Assembly (NCBI RefSeq): GCF_003231305.1
Contig: NZ_QKVM01000005.1
Location: 62,001-126,000, forward strand
Source of the DNA: Pseudomonas sichuanensis
Lineage (GTDB): Bacteria; Pseudomonadota; Gammaproteobacteria; Pseudomonadales; Pseudomonadaceae
Reading direction: 5' to 3'
Length of the DNA stretch: 64,000 bases
Within the stretch, counting starts at the first letter, position 1, and each line of letters starts with the position of its first letter. Under the pieces are notes generated by a model. It had not been told where the DNA came from, made no database searches, and saw only the letters and a list, made by a program, of their open reading frames with translations. The translations under genes and the position numbers were made by a program. Below are positions 23,298 through 37,707 of the stretch, one piece after another.

Positions 23298-25871
23298 ATG
23301 TCTGATCTCTCCGCACACACCCCGATGATGCAGCAGTACTGGAAGCTGAAGAACCAGCACCTGGACCAGCTGATGTTCTACCGCATGGGCGATTTCTACG
23401 AGATCTTCTACGAAGATGCGAAGAAAGCCGCGAAACTGCTGGATATCACCCTGACCGCGCGCGGCCAGTCGGCGGGCCAGTCGATCCCCATGTGCGGGAT
23501 TCCGTTCCATTCGCTGGAAGGCTACCTGGCCAAGCTGGTCAAGCTCGGCGAATCGGTGGTGATCTGCGAGCAGATCGGCGACCCGGCCACCAGCAAGGGC
23601 CCGGTGGAGCGCCAGGTGGTGCGCATCATCACCCCCGGCACGATCAGCGACGAGGCCCTGCTCGACGAGCGCCGCGACAACCTGATCGCCGCCCTGCTGG
23701 GCGATGAGCGCCTGTTCGGCCTGGCGGTGCTGGACATCACCAGCGGCAACTTCAGCGTGCAGGAAATCAAGGGCTGGGAGAACCTGCTGGCGGAGCTTGA
23801 GCGCATCAACCCGGTCGAGCTGCTGATCCCCGATGACTGGCCCCAGGGCCTGCCGGCCGAGAAGCGCCCGGGCGCTCGCCGCCGTGCACCGTGGGACTTC
23901 GACCGTGACTCGGCGCGCAAGAGCCTGTGCCAGCAGTTTGCAACCAAGGACCTCAAAGGTTTCGGCTGCGACAAGCTGACCCTGGCCATCGGCGCCGCCG
24001 GTTGCCTGCTGACCTACGCCAAGGAAACCCAGCGCACCGCCCTGCCCCACCTGCGCAGCCTGCGCCACGAGCGCATGGACGACACCGTCATCCTCGATGC
24101 CGCCAGCCGCCGCAACCTGGAACTGGACATCAACCTGGCCGGTGGCCGCGACAACACCCTGCAGTCGGTGCTCGACCGTTGCCAGACCGCCATGGCCAGC
24201 CGCCTGCTGACCCGCTGGCTGAACCGCCCGCTGCGCGACCTCAAAGTGCTCAAGGCGCGCCAGGACTCGATCCGCTGCCTGCTCGACGGCTACCGCTTCG
24301 AAAAACTGCAGCCGCAGCTCAAGGAGATCGGTGACCTCGAACGCATCCTGGCGCGTATCGGCCTGCGCAACGCGCGCCCGCGTGACCTGGCGCGCCTGCG
24401 CGACGCTCTCGGCGCCCTGCCCGAGCTGCAGAACGCCATGGCCGAGCTCGAGGCGCCGCACCTGGCGCGCCTGGCCGCGATCACCGGCACCTACCCCGAA
24501 CTGGCCGGCATGCTCGAGCGGGCGATCATCGACAACCCGCCCGCGGTGATCCGCGACGGCGGCGTGCTCAAGACCGGTTACGACAGCGAGCTCGACGAGC
24601 TGCTGGCGATGAGCGAGAACGCCGGCCAGTTCCTCATCGACCTGGAAGCCCGCGAGAAAGCCCGTACGGGCCTGGCCAACCTCAAGGTCGGCTACAACCG
24701 CGTACACGGCTATTTCATCGAATTGCCGACCAAGCAGGCCGAGCAGGCGCCAGGCGATTACATTCGCCGCCAGACGCTCAAAGGCGCCGAGCGCTTCATC
24801 ACCCCTGAGCTCAAGGCCTTCGAAGACAAGGCGCTGTCGGCCAAGAGCCGCGCCCTGGCCCGCGAGAAGATGCTCTACGACGCCCTGCTCGAAACCCTGA
24901 TCGGCCACCTGGCACCGCTGCAGGACAGCGCTGCCGCTTTGGCTGAGCTGGACGTACTGAGCAACCTCGCAGAGCGCGCGCTGAACCTAGACCTGAACTG
25001 CCCAAGCTTCGTCGACGAACCCTGCCTGCGCATCGAGCAGGGCCGCCACCCGGTGGTCGAGCAGGTACTGACCACGCCGTTCGTGGCCAACGACCTGGGG
25101 CTCGACAACAGCACCCGCATGCTGATCATTACCGGCCCGAACATGGGCGGTAAATCCACCTACATGCGCCAGACCGCCCTGATCGTGCTGATGGCCCATA
25201 TCGGCAGCTTCGTGCCCGCCGCCCGCTGCGAGCTGTCGCTGGTCGACCGCATCTTCACCCGTATCGGTTCCAGCGATGACCTGGCCGGCGGGCGCTCGAC
25301 CTTCATGGTCGAGATGAGCGAGACCGCCAATATCCTGCACAACGCCACCGACCGCAGCCTGGTGCTGATGGACGAAGTGGGCCGCGGCACCAGCACCTTC
25401 GACGGCCTGTCGCTGGCCTGGGCAGCCGCCGAGCGCCTGGCCCAGTTGCGTGCCTATACACTGTTCGCCACGCACTACTTCGAGCTGACCGTGCTGCCGG
25501 AGAGCGAGCCGCTGGTGGCCAATGTGCACCTGAACGCCACCGAACACAATGAACGCATCGTCTTCCTGCACCACGTGCTGCCTGGCCCTGCCAGCCAGAG
25601 CTACGGCCTGGCCGTTGCGCAACTGGCGGGCGTGCCGGGGCCGGTGATCCAGCGTGCCCGTGAGCACCTGGGCCGACTGGAAACCACCAGCCTGCCGCAT
25701 GAAACGCCGATTGCCAGCAAGAGCAAGGGCGAGCCAAGCGTGCCGCACCAGAGCGATCTGTTCGCCAGCCTGCCACACCCGGCCATCGAGAAGCTGGGCA
25801 AGCTGGAGCTGGACGACATGACCCCGCGTCAAGCTATCGAAATGCTATATCAACTGAAGAACCTGTTATAA
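23298..25871 (+). CDS. mutS: DNA mismatch repair protein MutS
   Basis: The 857-residue protein recognises mismatches through the F-x-E motif (F33-Y-E35 in [10 protein letters not shown]). It has the MutS ATPase with Walker [10 protein letters not shown] at 613-621, followed by [13 protein letters not shown] (Walker B and signature). Length and domains are complete. It diverges from the tailocin repressor, with about 150 bp between them, and marks the left chromosomal border of the island. It is followed by fdxA on the same strand. Confidence 0.98.
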   Translation: MSDLSAHTPMMQQYWKLKNQHLDQLMFYRMGDFYEIFYEDAKKAAKLLDITLTARGQSAGQSIPMCGIPFHSLEGYLAKLVKLGESVVICEQIGDPATSKGPVERQVVRIITPGTISDEALLDERRDNLIAALLGDERLFGLAVLDITSGNFSVQEIKGWENLLAELERINPVELLIPDDWPQGLPAEKRPGARRRAPWDFDRDSARKSLCQQFATKDLKGFGCDKLTLAIGAAGCLLTYAKETQRTALPHLRSLRHERMDDTVILDAASRRNLELDINLAGGRDNTLQSVLDRCQTAMASRLLTRWLNRPLRDLKVLKARQDSIRCLLDGYRFEKLQPQLKEIGDLERILARIGLRNARPRDLARLRDALGALPELQNAMAELEAPHLARLAAITGTYPELAGMLERAIIDNPPAVIRDGGVLKTGYDSELDELLAMSENAGQFLIDLEAREKARTGLANLKVGYNRVHGYFIELPTKQAEQAPGDYIRRQTLKGAERFITPELKAFEDKALSAKSRALAREKMLYDALLETLIGHLAPLQDSAAALAELDVLSNLAERALNLDLNCPSFVDEPCLRIEQGRHPVVEQVLTTPFVANDLGLDNSTRMLIITGPNMGGKSTYMRQTALIVLMAHIGSFVPAARCELSLVDRIFTRIGSSDDLAGGRSTFMVEMSETANILHNATDRSLVLMDEVGRGTSTFDGLSLAWAAAERLAQLRAYTLFATHYFELTVLPESEPLVANVHLNATEHNERIVFLHHVLPGPASQSYGLAVAQLAGVPGPVIQRAREHLGRLETTSLPHETPIASKSKGEPSVPHQSDLFASLPHPAIEKLGKLELDDMTPRQAIEMLYQLKNLL

Positions 25872-26010
25872 CGGCCACCCACACAAGCTGGTAGAATCCG
25901 GCGCGGTTCGCGAGCGCTGCAGGTTATTAGCCTGGCCTGCAGCCACCACCGTGAACCGCGCTGCCCTGGAAGGAAGGGCAAGCTGCCGTCGCCTGAGGAG
26001 AGAATTAGAA

Positions 26011-26334
26011 ATGACCTTCGTCGTCACCGACAACTGCATCAAATGCAAATACACCGACTGCGTGGAAGTCTGTCCGGTGGACTGCTTCTACGAAGGCCCG
26101 AATTTCCTGGTGATTCACCCGGACGAGTGCATCGACTGTGCACTGTGCGAGCCAGAGTGCCCGGCCCAGGCCATCTTCTCTGAAGACGAAGTACCCTCCG
26201 GCATGGAGAACTTCATCGAGCTGAACGCCGAGCTGGCGGAGATCTGGCCGAACATCACCGAGCGCAAGGACCCTCTGCCCGACGCTGAAGAGTGGGACGG
26301 CAAGCCAGGCAAGATCGCCGATCTGGAGCGCTGA
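26011..26334 (+). CDS. fdxA: Ferredoxin FdxA (7Fe-8S type)
   Basis: The 107-residue ferredoxin has nine cysteines in its first 50 residues. They are arranged for one [3Fe-4S] and one [4Fe-4S] cluster (C9, C12, C17, C21, C25, C40, C43, C46, C50), and the protein carries the long acidic C-terminal tail of the Azotobacter FdI group. The start ATG 26011 follows TGAGGAG. A TAGAAT sequence near 25891 could be its -10. The neighbouring rsmZ and rpoS genes are conserved in Pseudomonas. Confidence 0.96.
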   Translation: MTFVVTDNCIKCKYTDCVEVCPVDCFYEGPNFLVIHPDECIDCALCEPECPAQAIFSEDEVPSGMENFIELNAELAEIWPNITERKDPLPDAEEWDGKPGKIADLER

Positions 26335-26346
26335 TCGTCCAGATAC

Positions 26347-26373
26347 CAAAAAGGCCCGCAATGGGCCTTTTTG
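26347..26373 (+). terminator. fdxA terminator
   Basis: AAAAAGGCCC and GGGCCTTTTT pair around the loop GCAAT, just after the fdxA stop. A T-run follows on the plus strand. Confidence 0.88.
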
Positions 26374-26387
26374 CATTTTCAGCGGGC

Positions 26388-26519
26388 AAAAAAAAGGGGC
26401 GGTTTGACCCGCCCACATTTTTTCCGTAGTCCCTGTATATCCCACTCATCGTCCTGATGAATCGCTCCCTGCGATGTCCTGGCACTCATCCTGAGCACCT
26501 GTGCCTGTCCGTCGGCACA
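26388..26519 (-). ncRNA. rsmZ: Small regulatory RNA RsmZ
   Basis: Located between fdxA and rpoS, the conserved site of rsmZ in Pseudomonas. The ~132-nt minus-strand RNA carries eight GGA motifs, many in hairpin loops of the AGGA or GGGA type. It ends in a GGGCGG/CCGCCC hairpin followed by eight T residues (26388-26395). RsmZ binds and sequesters CsrA/RsmA-family proteins, relieving translational repression of secondary metabolism and social traits. The promoter and the distant GacA site match the known layout. The plus-strand start and 3' end are within a few bases of these coordinates. Confidence 0.93.
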
Positions 26520-26525
26520 GTTCGA

Positions 26526-26553
26526 ATACTAGCGATTCCCACGGGGCCGACAA
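26526..26553 (-). promoter_or_regulatory. rsmZ promoter
   Basis: On the minus strand, TTGTCG (26548-26553) and TAGTAT (26526-26531) are 16 bp apart. Transcription is predicted to begin near 26519. Confidence 0.72.
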
Positions 26554-26691
26554 GCAGCGAATCTCTCAAGAGATTTCAGGCGCCACAATTGCCAACACAA
26601 TAAAATCACTTGACATTCAGTAGGTTAGGAAAAGTACGTCAGTGAAAACGACATTGATTTACTAACCCCTACAACGATTGCTTACACAACA

Positions 26692-26709
26692 AGTAAGCGA
26701 TTGCTTACA
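26692..26709 (-). promoter_or_regulatory. GacA upstream activating sequence of rsmZ
   Basis: On the minus strand the site reads TGTAAG-CAATCG-CTTACT, against the Gac/Rsm consensus TGTAAG-N6-CTTACA (one mismatch). It lies about 180 bp upstream of the predicted rsmZ start, as in other pseudomonads. A partial second half-site, GCTTACA, occurs at 26680-26686. The AT-rich stretch between 26554 and 26691 has no gene and is probably where bending and accessory regulators act. Confidence 0.85.
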
Positions 26710-26755
26710 CGCAATAGCACAAGGGTAGATAACTAAACATTTAGCCCCCAAGAAC

Positions 26756-26787
26756 AAAAACGCCCCGAAATTATCGGGGCGTTTTTT
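26756..26787 (-). terminator. rpoS terminator
   Basis: ACGCCCCGA and TCGGGGCGT form a perfect stem with A- and T-runs on both sides, just after the rpoS stop. Confidence 0.88.
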
Positions 26788-26802
26788 GCGGCGATGTCAG
26801 TG

Positions 26803-27810
26803 TTACTGGAACAAGGACTCGCTGGACAAACCGTTCTTCTCGAGGATTTCGCGCAGGCGCTTGAGGCCCTCGACCTGGATCTGCCGCACCCGCTCACGGG
26901 TCAGGCCGATCTCCAGGCCCACGTCCTCCAGGGTACTGCTTTCATGGCCTCGCAAACCAAAACGACGCACAACGACCTCTCGCTGCTTGTCGGTCAACTC
27001 GCCCAGCCACTGGTCGATGCTTTGCGACAGATCATCGTCCTGCAGCAACTCGCAGGGGTCGGTGGGACGGTCATCGGTGAGCGTGTCCAGCAGTGTCTTG
27101 TCGGAGTCCGGGCCCAGCGAAACGTCCACCGACGAGACCCGCTCGTTGAGGCCGAGCATGCGCTTGACCTCGGCGACCGGTTTCTCCAGCAGGTTGGCGA
27201 TCTCTTCCGGTGACGGCTCATGGTCGAGCTTTTGCGTCAGTTCCCGCGCAGCACGCAGGTAGACGTTGAGCTCCTTGACCACGTGAATCGGCAGGCGGAT
27301 GGTGCGGGTCTGGTTCATGATCGCCCGCTCAATGGTCTGGCGGATCCACCAGGTGGCATAGGTCGAGAAGCGGAAGCCGCGTTCGGGGTCGAACTTCTCC
27401 ACCGCACGAATCAGGCCCAGGTTGCCTTCCTCGATCAGGTCGAGCAGCGACAGGCCACGATTGACGTAACGACGGGCGATCTTCACCACCAAGCGCAGGT
27501 TGCTTTCGATCATGCGCTTGCGCCCTGCGGGGTCGCCCTTCTGCGACAGGCGCGCGAAATGCACTTCTTCCTCTGGCGAAAGCAGAGGCGAGAAGCCGAT
27601 TTCGTTGAGATACAGCTGGGTGGCATCGAGCGCCCGGCTGTAATCGATGTACTTGTGCTGCTTGAGCGATGCGCTCTGTTTCGACTTGGTCCGAACCGAA
27701 GGTACAGCAGGTTCGTCTGACACCACATCCGTTTCCAAAACGATGCCTGTCTCCATCAGGAGCAGGTCGTCGTCGATGTCAAACTCCGGCACTTCTTTAC
27801 TGAGAGCCAT
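26803..27810 (-). CDS. rpoS: Stationary-phase sigma factor RpoS
   Basis: The 335-residue sigma-38 carries conserved region 2 ([55 protein letters not shown]), region 3 and region 4 ([20 protein letters not shown]). It directs general stress and stationary-phase transcription. It lies downstream of nlpD on the same strand with a 105-bp gap; in Pseudomonas its main promoter usually lies in or near nlpD. It is followed by rsmZ, so the two global regulators are neighbours. Confidence 0.98.
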   Translation of the reverse strand: MALSKEVPEFDIDDDLLLMETGIVLETDVVSDEPAVPSVRTKSKQSASLKQHKYIDYSRALDATQLYLNEIGFSPLLSPEEEVHFARLSQKGDPAGRKRMIESNLRLVVKIARRYVNRGLSLLDLIEEGNLGLIRAVEKFDPERGFRFSTYATWWIRQTIERAIMNQTRTIRLPIHVVKELNVYLRAARELTQKLDHEPSPEEIANLLEKPVAEVKRMLGLNERVSSVDVSLGPDSDKTLLDTLTDDRPTDPCELLQDDDLSQSIDQWLGELTDKQREVVVRRFGLRGHESSTLEDVGLEIGLTRERVRQIQVEGLKRLREILEKNGLSSESLFQ

Positions 27811-27915
27811 TGTTATAGTCCTTTGCTGAGTTCGAACTCAGACTCGAGCGTCACCTTTCCGTGGTAGCGCTGGAGCCTGTCCCCTCTACGTCGGAGGAAC
27901 AGGCTGGGACAAGGA

Positions 27916-28773
27916 TCAACGGCGTGGCAGGAACTGGAGTGGGTCGACGGGTTTACCCTGGCGGCGAATCTCGAAATGCAGCTTCACCCGATCAGTGCCC
28001 GTGGATCCCATCTCTGCGATCGTCTGCCCTGCCTTGACCTGCTGCCCCTCCCGAACCAAAAGCCTGCGGTTGTGGCCGTAGGCACTGACGTAGGTATCGC
28101 TGTGCTTGATGATGATCAGCTCGCCGTAGCCCCGCAAGCCACTCCCCGCGTAAACCACTGCACCATCAGCGGCAGCAAAAACAGGCTGTCCCAAATCACC
28201 GGCGATATCAATGCCTTTATTCAAACTGCCGTTTGAAGCAAATTTTCCAATCAGCACGCCGTTAGACGGCCACGTCCAGCCGCCAACGGCGCGCTCTGCG
28301 GCGGGCACCTGGGCAACCGTTTGCGAGGAAGACGAAGACGCCGAAGTGGCCGATTTGCCATTGTTCGCCGCAGGTGGCGGGGTACCGACCGGGCGGCGGA
28401 TGACTGTGGTCTTGCTCGACGAAGATGGGCTGCTGGTGACCACCGTGGTGCTGCCACCGGCACCACTGCTGAAGCGAATCGGCTGGCCCGGGCGAATGGT
28501 GTAGGGCGGGGGAATGTTGTTGCGCGCCGCCAACTCCTTGTAATCCCAGCCGTAGCGGAAGGCGATGGAGAACAGCGTGTCGCCGGGCTTGACCACGTAC
28601 TGCCCAGAGGTGACGGCCGGGCGCTTGGGCGCAGCACTGTTGCGGTCGACCACGCGCGCGCCGCTCGAGCCGGTACTGGAGCAACCAGCCAACAGGGTTC
28701 CCATGGCCAGCGCAATCACCACAAGCTTCAAAACCGATCGTTCCTTGCGCTGCCGAATGCCTGTGTGACCCAC
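27916..28773 (-). CDS. nlpD: Lipoprotein NlpD, amidase activator
   Basis: The protein has 285 residues from the GTG at 28773, which has GAGGGGAG just upstream; ATG 28788 is an alternative. A lipoprotein signal ends at LLAGC, followed by a LysM domain (YVVKPGDTLFSIAFRYG...), a Ser-rich linker and a C-terminal M23 fold. The M23 site is degenerate: the first zinc-binding His is Asn in NKGIDIAG. This fits an outer-membrane lipoprotein that activates cell-wall amidases during division rather than cutting itself. It precedes rpoS. Confidence 0.92.
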   Translation of the reverse strand: MGHTGIRQRKERSVLKLVVIALAMGTLLAGCSSTGSSGARVVDRNSAAPKRPAVTSGQYVVKPGDTLFSIAFRYGWDYKELAARNNIPPPYTIRPGQPIRFSSGAGGSTTVVTSSPSSSSKTTVIRRPVGTPPPAANNGKSATSASSSSSQTVAQVPAAERAVGGWTWPSNGVLIGKFASNGSLNKGIDIAGDLGQPVFAAADGAVVYAGSGLRGYGELIIIKHSDTYVSAYGHNRRLLVREGQQVKAGQTIAEMGSTGTDRVKLHFEIRRQGKPVDPLQFLPRR

Positions 28774-28950
28774 CCGCGCTCCCCTCATGGTGCCGAAAGA
28801 TGACGATGCAAAATGCAATAATGTTGCAATTATAACCGAGCCGCCTCGCTTGGGGTGGCCCGTAGTGAACCGGCGAACGCCAGATACCCCGCCAGATAGA
28901 CAGGGCCCGGCCGCGGGAATTCGTTGCTGACGCAAATATTCCGCGTTTTG

Positions 28951-30364
<1,414 letters not shown>

Positions 30365-30377
<13 letters not shown>

Positions 30378-31423
30378 GGGCTGTCCGTCTGCCCTGCCGG
30401 CACCAGATCGACGAGTTCGCGCACCACCACGGTGGCGAAGCATCCGGCCGGAAGGACGAATTCCAGTTGCAGGATATCAGGCTCGGGATAATGCCACGTC
30501 AGCCGCCCAATAGGGAGCCGCAGGATGCGTCGTTCGTGATCCATGCCCGCACGCGCCAGCCATTGGCACAGTGCCGGATGCTGTTCGGCGATGGCCGATT
30601 CGATCGCCAGCGTGGCGCCACTGCTCGGGGCATCGCCCTCACCCCACAGCGGGCCGGTGGGGTGCAGGTCGAGAATGGCCAGGCGCGGATCGCTGCACTC
30701 GGCCTCCCCCGCCGGGAAGAAGCTGCGGCTGTCGGTGAAGGCCAGCAAATCGCCGACTTGGGCGCGCTGCCAGCTGCCATCGGCCACGCGCGCGGCCAGC
30801 ACCTGGTTGAACAGGTAGCTGCGCGCCGCCGAGAGCAGCCGCGAACGTAGGTTGCGTTGCTCGGGCAACGCCTGGCGCGCCGCCCAATCCTGGGCATCGT
30901 AAACGTTGCCACCGGCATGGCCGAAACGTTGGCCACCGAAGTAGTTGGGCACACCCTGTTGCTTGAGTTGCTCGAGGCGCGCATCGAGGGCCTGGTGGTC
31001 GGCCTGCAGCGCAGTCAGGCGCAACGTGAAACCGTTGGCCGCATGGGCGCCACGCTGCAGCTTGCGCTGGTGGCGTACCTGCTTGAGCACACGCAGGGTT
31101 TCGTCTTCGGCACGGGACAGGTCAGGGTCGGCCTTGCCCGGTAGGTGCAGGCTGAACCATTGGCGGGTCAGGGCCTGACGGTCCTTGAGGCCGGCATAGC
31201 TGATCGAACGCACTGGCACGCCGGCGGCGCGCGCCAGGCGGCGGGCGGCTTCCTCGGTGTTCAGATCACGCTTCTCGACCCACAGCCACAGGTGCTCGCC
31301 CTGGCCGGACAGCGGGATGTCGAGCACTTCGTCGACCTGGAAATCTTCGGCCACCGCCTTGAGCACCGCGGTACCCAGGGCCTCACCCGAGGCACGCGGC
31401 CCCAGCAGTTGCAGTTCGTTCAT
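30365..31423 (-). CDS. truD: tRNA pseudouridine(13) synthase TruD
   Basis: The 352-residue protein isomerises U13 in tRNA-Glu. The catalytic Asp is D81 in [13 protein letters not shown]. The family motifs [14 protein letters not shown] and [18 protein letters not shown] are present. Its start overlaps the ispF stop by four bases, and surE begins within its end. Confidence 0.96.
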
Positions 31424-31893
31424 ACCGCCAGCAACAGGGCAACCGCGTGCACGGCGATCCCCTCCTCACGGCCGGTGAAGCCCAGCTTTTCTTCGGTGGT
31501 GGCCTTGACGTTGACCTGGTCGAGCTCGACCTGCAGGTCTTCGGCGATGCGCTGGCGCATGGTTTCGATATGCGGGGCCATTTTCGGCGCCTGGGCGACG
31601 ATGGTGGCGTCGACGTTGCCGACCTTCCAGCCCTTGTTGCGCACGACACCCAGCACATGGCGCAGCAGCACGCGGCTGTCGGCGCCCTTGAACTGCGGGT
31701 CGGTGTCCGGGAAGTGCTTGCCGATGTCGCCCAGCGCCGCAGCGCCAAGCAGGGCATCGCTCAGGGCGTGCAGCAGCACGTCACCATCGGAATGGGCCAG
31801 CAGGCCGTATTTGTGGGGGATACGCACCCCGCCCAGGGTAATGAAATCACCGTCGGCAAAACGGTGGACATCGTAGCCATGGCCAATACGCAT
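31420..31893 (-). CDS. ispF: 2-C-methyl-D-erythritol 2,4-cyclodiphosphate synthase
   Basis: The 157-residue enzyme catalyses the cyclisation step of the MEP isoprenoid pathway. The N-terminus [12 protein letters not shown] carries metal ligands D8 and H10, and [31 protein letters not shown] is the family core. ispD (35179) and dxr (55179) of the same pathway are elsewhere in this window. It is the first gene of the ispF-truD-surE-pcm run. Confidence 0.97.
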   Translation of the reverse strand: MRIGHGYDVHRFADGDFITLGGVRIPHKYGLLAHSDGDVLLHALSDALLGAAALGDIGKHFPDTDPQFKGADSRVLLRHVLGVVRNKGWKVGNVDATIVAQAPKMAPHIETMRQRIAEDLQVELDQVNVKATTEEKLGFTGREEGIAVHAVALLLAV

Positions 31894-31966
31894 AGAAGAA
31901 CGCCCTGATTGAGACAGGGCGTGATTCTACCTGCTTTCATGCCGTATTGGGGCTGCTGTGCAGCCC

Positions 31967-32047
31967 TTCGCGGGTGAACCCGCTCCCACAAGGAACGCTG
32001 CAAGCCGAGGGCTGCAAATAGCCTGTGGGAGCGGGTTTACCCGCGAA
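31967..32047. repeat. Inverted REP pair (REPIN), GGGTTTACCC type
   Basis: TTCGCGGGTGAACCCGCTCC at 31967 onward is paired with its inverted, slightly diverged copy (CCTGTGGGAGCGGGTTTACC onward, to 32047). These are P. putida-type REP sequences, each palindromic, together able to form a long stem. They lie between ispF and fghA. Confidence 0.85.
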
Positions 32048-32070
32048 AATGCCAACACAGTGCTGTTGGG

Positions 32071-32919
32071 TCAGACCCTGCCCAGTGCCACCGCATGATG
32101 GCGCAGATGCTCATCGATGAAGCTGGCGATGAAGTAGTAGCTATGGTCGTAACCCGGCTGCAAACGCAGGGTCAGCCCATGCCCGCCCTTGCGGGCTGCC
32201 TGCTCCAGCACCTCTGGCTTGAGCTGCTTTTCGAGGAAGTCGTCGCGATCCCCCTGGTCCACCAGCAGCGGTGGGCATTCATCTGCCTCGGCCAGCAACA
32301 CACTGGCATCCCACTCGCGCCAGCGCGCCCGGTCTTCGCCCAGGTAGCGGCTGAAGGCTTTCTCGCCCCAAGGGCAATCCATCGGGTTGCTGATTGGCGA
32401 GAACGCCGACACCGAGCGATAACGCCCCGGGTTGCGCAGGGCACAGACCAGCGCGCCATGCCCGCCCATGGAGTGGCCACTGATGCTGCGCTGATCGGAC
32501 GCAGGGAAGTGCGCTTCGATCAGTGCCGGCAGCTCGTCCACCACGTAGTCGTGCATGCGGTAGTGCTGGGCCCAGGGCTGCTGGGTGGCGTTGAGATAGA
32601 AGCCGGCACCCAGGCCGAAGTCCCAGGCGCCCTCCGGATCACCCGGCACGCCTTCGCCACGCGGGCTGGTATCAGGGGCGACGATGATCAGCCCAAGCTC
32701 TGCGGCCAGACGCTGGGCGCCGGCCTTCTGCATGAAGTTCTCGTCGGTGCAGGTCAGGCCGCTGAGCCAGTACAGCACCGGCAGCTTCTCGCCCTGCTCG
32801 GCCTGGGGCGGCAGGTACACGGCGAACACCATGTCGCAACCGAGCACCTTGGAGCTGTGCCGGTAGCGCTTGTGCCAGCCGCCGAAGCTTTTCTGGCAGG
32901 AGATGTTTTCCAGCGTCAT
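32071..32919 (-). CDS. fghA: S-formylglutathione hydrolase
   Basis: The 282-residue alpha/beta hydrolase (esterase D type) has nucleophile S150 in [10 protein letters not shown] and the conserved [19 protein letters not shown] loop. The acid residue lies in the [14 protein letters not shown] region and the histidine in YDHSYYFI. It hydrolyses S-formylglutathione to formate and glutathione, the second step of formaldehyde detoxification. It is ten bases downstream of adhC, so the two are one operon. Confidence 0.96.
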   Translation of the reverse strand: MTLENISCQKSFGGWHKRYRHSSKVLGCDMVFAVYLPPQAEQGEKLPVLYWLSGLTCTDENFMQKAGAQRLAAELGLIIVAPDTSPRGEGVPGDPEGAWDFGLGAGFYLNATQQPWAQHYRMHDYVVDELPALIEAHFPASDQRSISGHSMGGHGALVCALRNPGRYRSVSAFSPISNPMDCPWGEKAFSRYLGEDRARWREWDASVLLAEADECPPLLVDQGDRDDFLEKQLKPEVLEQAARKGGHGLTLRLQPGYDHSYYFIASFIDEHLRHHAVALGRV

Positions 32920-32929
32920 GGCAAGGGCC

Positions 32930-34069
<1,140 letters not shown>

Positions 34070-34150
34070 TCAGTCTCGCAGTGTAATTCATGCCTATTTG
34101 ATGAATAATCCGACCTACTAAAAAACATTATTGCCATACAGGGATAATCC

Positions 34151-35047
34151 ATGAGCAGTCGCTGGGAAGGCATCGACGAATTCGTCGCCGTTGCCGAGTC
34201 AGGCCAGTTCACCGCGGCCGCCGAGCGCCTGGGGGTGTCCTCGTCCCATATCAGCCGGCAAATCGCCCGCCTTGAAGAACGCCTACAGACCCGCCTGCTG
34301 TACCGCAGCACCCGGCGGGTGACGCTGAGCGAAGCCGGGCAGACCTTCCTCCAGCATTGCCAGCGCCTGCAGGATGGCCGTGAAGAGGCGCTGCGCGCCA
34401 TGGGCGACCTGGCCAGCGAACCCAAAGGCTTGCTGCGCATGACCTGCGCCGTTGCCTACGGTGAGCGGTTCATCGTGCCGCTGGTGACGCGGTTCATGGC
34501 GCAGTACCCGCAGTTGCGGGTCGAGGTGGAACTGAGCAACCGGACCCTCGACTTGCTGCATGAAGGCATGGACATGGCGATCCGCCTGGGCCGCCTGCAG
34601 GACTCGCGGCTGGTCGCCACGCGCCTGGCGCCTCGGCGCATGTACCTGTGCGCCTCGCCCGCCTACCTTGAGCGTTATGGCCGGCCCCACAGCCTGTCGG
34701 AACTGGCGCGGCACAATTGCCTGATCGGCAGTTCCGACCTGTGGGCGCTGCAGCAGGACGGGCGCGAATTCAGCCAGCGGGTGCATGGCAACTGGCGCTG
34801 CAACAGCGGCCAGGCGGTGCTGGATGCGGCATTGCAGGGGATGGGCTTGTGCCAGCTACCGGATTATTACGTGCTGGAGCATCTGCACAGTGGCGCGCTG
34901 GTGTCGTTGCTGGAGGGGCACCAGCCGCCCAATACGGCGGTGTGGGCGCTGTATCCCCAGCAGCGGCATCTGTCGCCGAAGGTGCGAAGGTTGGTTGATT
35001 ACCTGAAGGATGGGTTGGCGCAACTGCCGGAGTATCGGCAGGGCTGA
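34151..35047 (+). CDS. LysR-family regulator divergent from adhC
   Basis: The 298-residue protein has an N-terminal winged helix-turn-helix (EFVAVAESGQFTAAAERLGVSSSHISRQIARLEERL) and a C-terminal effector domain. The divergent gap to adhC holds AATAAT (34104-34109) and, inverted, ATTATT (34127-34132), a possible binding site. It probably responds to aldehyde stress, judging only from its neighbour. A weak AGGGAT precedes the ATG. Its 3' end abuts a REP pair. Confidence 0.9.
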   Translation: MSSRWEGIDEFVAVAESGQFTAAAERLGVSSSHISRQIARLEERLQTRLLYRSTRRVTLSEAGQTFLQHCQRLQDGREEALRAMGDLASEPKGLLRMTCAVAYGERFIVPLVTRFMAQYPQLRVEVELSNRTLDLLHEGMDMAIRLGRLQDSRLVATRLAPRRMYLCASPAYLERYGRPHSLSELARHNCLIGSSDLWALQQDGREFSQRVHGNWRCNSGQAVLDAALQGMGLCQLPDYYVLEHLHSGALVSLLEGHQPPNTAVWALYPQQRHLSPKVRRLVDYLKDGLAQLPEYRQG

Positions 35048-35073
35048 AGAGAGGTGCTGATTGTACTGGCCTG

Positions 35074-35154
35074 TTCGCGGGTAAACCCGCTCCCACAGGA
35101 TTTCACCGCACCTGAAGTCCGTGAAAACCCTGTGGGAGCGGGTTTACCCGCGAA
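35074..35154. repeat. Inverted REP pair (REPIN), GGGTAAACCC type
   Basis: TTCGCGGGTAAACCCGCTCC (35074 onward) and its exact inverted copy (ending 35154) are separated by about 29 bp. This is the same subtype as the 31967-32047 pair. They lie between the LysR gene and ispD, whose genes converge here. Confidence 0.88.
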
Positions 35155-35178
35155 GAGGCCGGTGCAGGAGTACGACTT

Positions 35179-35886
35179 TCAACGGCGCCCAGCCCAGCGC
35201 TGGCGCAACCACTCCAGGTCTTCCGGCCGGGTTACCTTGATGTTGTCGCTGCGCCCTTCGATCAGCCGTGGCGCGTAGCCGGCCCACTCGATGGCGGAGG
35301 ACTCATCGGTGACCGCCACATCCGACACCAGGCACTCGGCCAGCGCCCGGTGCAGCATCCCCAAACGGAACATCTGCGGCGTGTAGGCCTGCCAGATGGT
35401 ACTGCGATCGACCGTGACGCTCACTCGGCCATCGGCGTCGGCACGCTTGAGGGTGTCCCGCGCCGGGACCGCCAACAACCCACCCACGGGGTCATCGGCC
35501 AATTCGGTCAGCAACCGGTCCAGGTCGCTACGTGCCAGGTTCGGCCGCGCCGCATCGTGCACCAGCACCCAGTCGTCGTCCGCCGCGCCTTGCGCGTGCA
35601 GCAGCAACAAGGCATTGAGCACCGAGTCGGCACGCTCGCGCCCGCCCGGGGCGCGCTGGATGCGCCCATCGCTGGCACAGCGCAGGCCGGGCCAGTACGG
35701 GTCTTCATCGGCAATACTGACCACCACGCCCTTGAGCGCGGGGTGGCCTAGAAAACAGTCGAGGCTATGCTCGAGGATGGTCTGCCCGCCCAATTGCAGA
35801 TACTGCTTGGGCCGGTCGGCAGCCATGCGGGCACCAACGCCCGCGGCGGGAATCACGGCCCAGAAGGCCGGCAATTGCTGAGTCAT
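35179..35886 (-). CDS. ispD: 2-C-methyl-D-erythritol 4-phosphate cytidylyltransferase
   Basis: The 235-residue enzyme transfers CMP in the MEP pathway. The nucleotide-binding N-terminus is VIPAAGVGARMAADRPKQYLQLGG, and the substrate loop is HDAARPNLARSDLDRL. Conserved TPQMFRLGML and VTDESSAIEWAG segments complete the family pattern. Its start overlaps the ftsB stop by four bases. Confidence 0.97.
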   Translation of the reverse strand: MTQQLPAFWAVIPAAGVGARMAADRPKQYLQLGGQTILEHSLDCFLGHPALKGVVVSIADEDPYWPGLRCASDGRIQRAPGGRERADSVLNALLLLHAQGAADDDWVLVHDAARPNLARSDLDRLLTELADDPVGGLLAVPARDTLKRADADGRVSVTVDRSTIWQAYTPQMFRLGMLHRALAECLVSDVAVTDESSAIEWAGYAPRLIEGRSDNIKVTRPEDLEWLRQRWAGRR

Positions 35887-36164
35887 TTTTGCGGCAGCTG
35901 GTAGAGGGTTTCGCCCTCCTTGACCATCCCCAGTTCATGACGAGCCCGTTCTTCCACGGTCTCCATACCTTTCTTCAGCTCCAGGACTTCCGCATCGAGC
36001 ACGCGATTACGCTCCAGCAGCCGTTCGTTCTCGGCGTGCTGTTCGTCAATCTGCTGCTTGAGCTCGGTCACTTGCGCCAGGCTGCCATTACCCACCCAAA
36101 GGCGATATTGCAGGCCGCCGAGCAGCAGGAGCAGAACGAGAAACAACCAATAGGGACTGCGCAT
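35883..36164 (-). CDS. ftsB: Cell division protein FtsB
   Basis: The 93-residue bitopic membrane protein has a transmembrane helix (about 5-22) and then a coiled coil (LKQQIDEQHAENERLLERNRVL), ending LGMVKEGETLYQLPQK. It links FtsL and FtsQ in the divisome. ATG 36164 gives the family length; the frame is open upstream but unlike FtsB. ftsB-ispD is a common pair in proteobacteria, often following eno. Confidence 0.95.
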   Translation of the reverse strand: MRSPYWLFLVLLLLLGGLQYRLWVGNGSLAQVTELKQQIDEQHAENERLLERNRVLDAEVLELKKGMETVEERARHELGMVKEGETLYQLPQK

Positions 36165-36320
36165 GAAGATATCCAGGGTATAAGGCCGCCGCAGCGAGCT
36201 TCCGATAGCACGAAGCCTGGCCGAGGCCAGGCTTCGTCGACAGAAACCCGTGTGAAGCATCTGAACATTCAGGACGAACGTTCAGGCTGCCTCGGCTGCT
36301 GCCTTTTTACCATCTCTTGC

Positions 36321-37667
<1,347 letters not shown>

Positions 37668-37707
37668 TCACCAGGCGACATGGCACGGGCAGGCCTGGCG
37701 AAGGGAG

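Noticed and set aside
23250..24908. 552-codon frame antisense to mutS
   Set aside because: mutS is unmistakable on the other strand; long antisense frames are common in GC-rich genomes.
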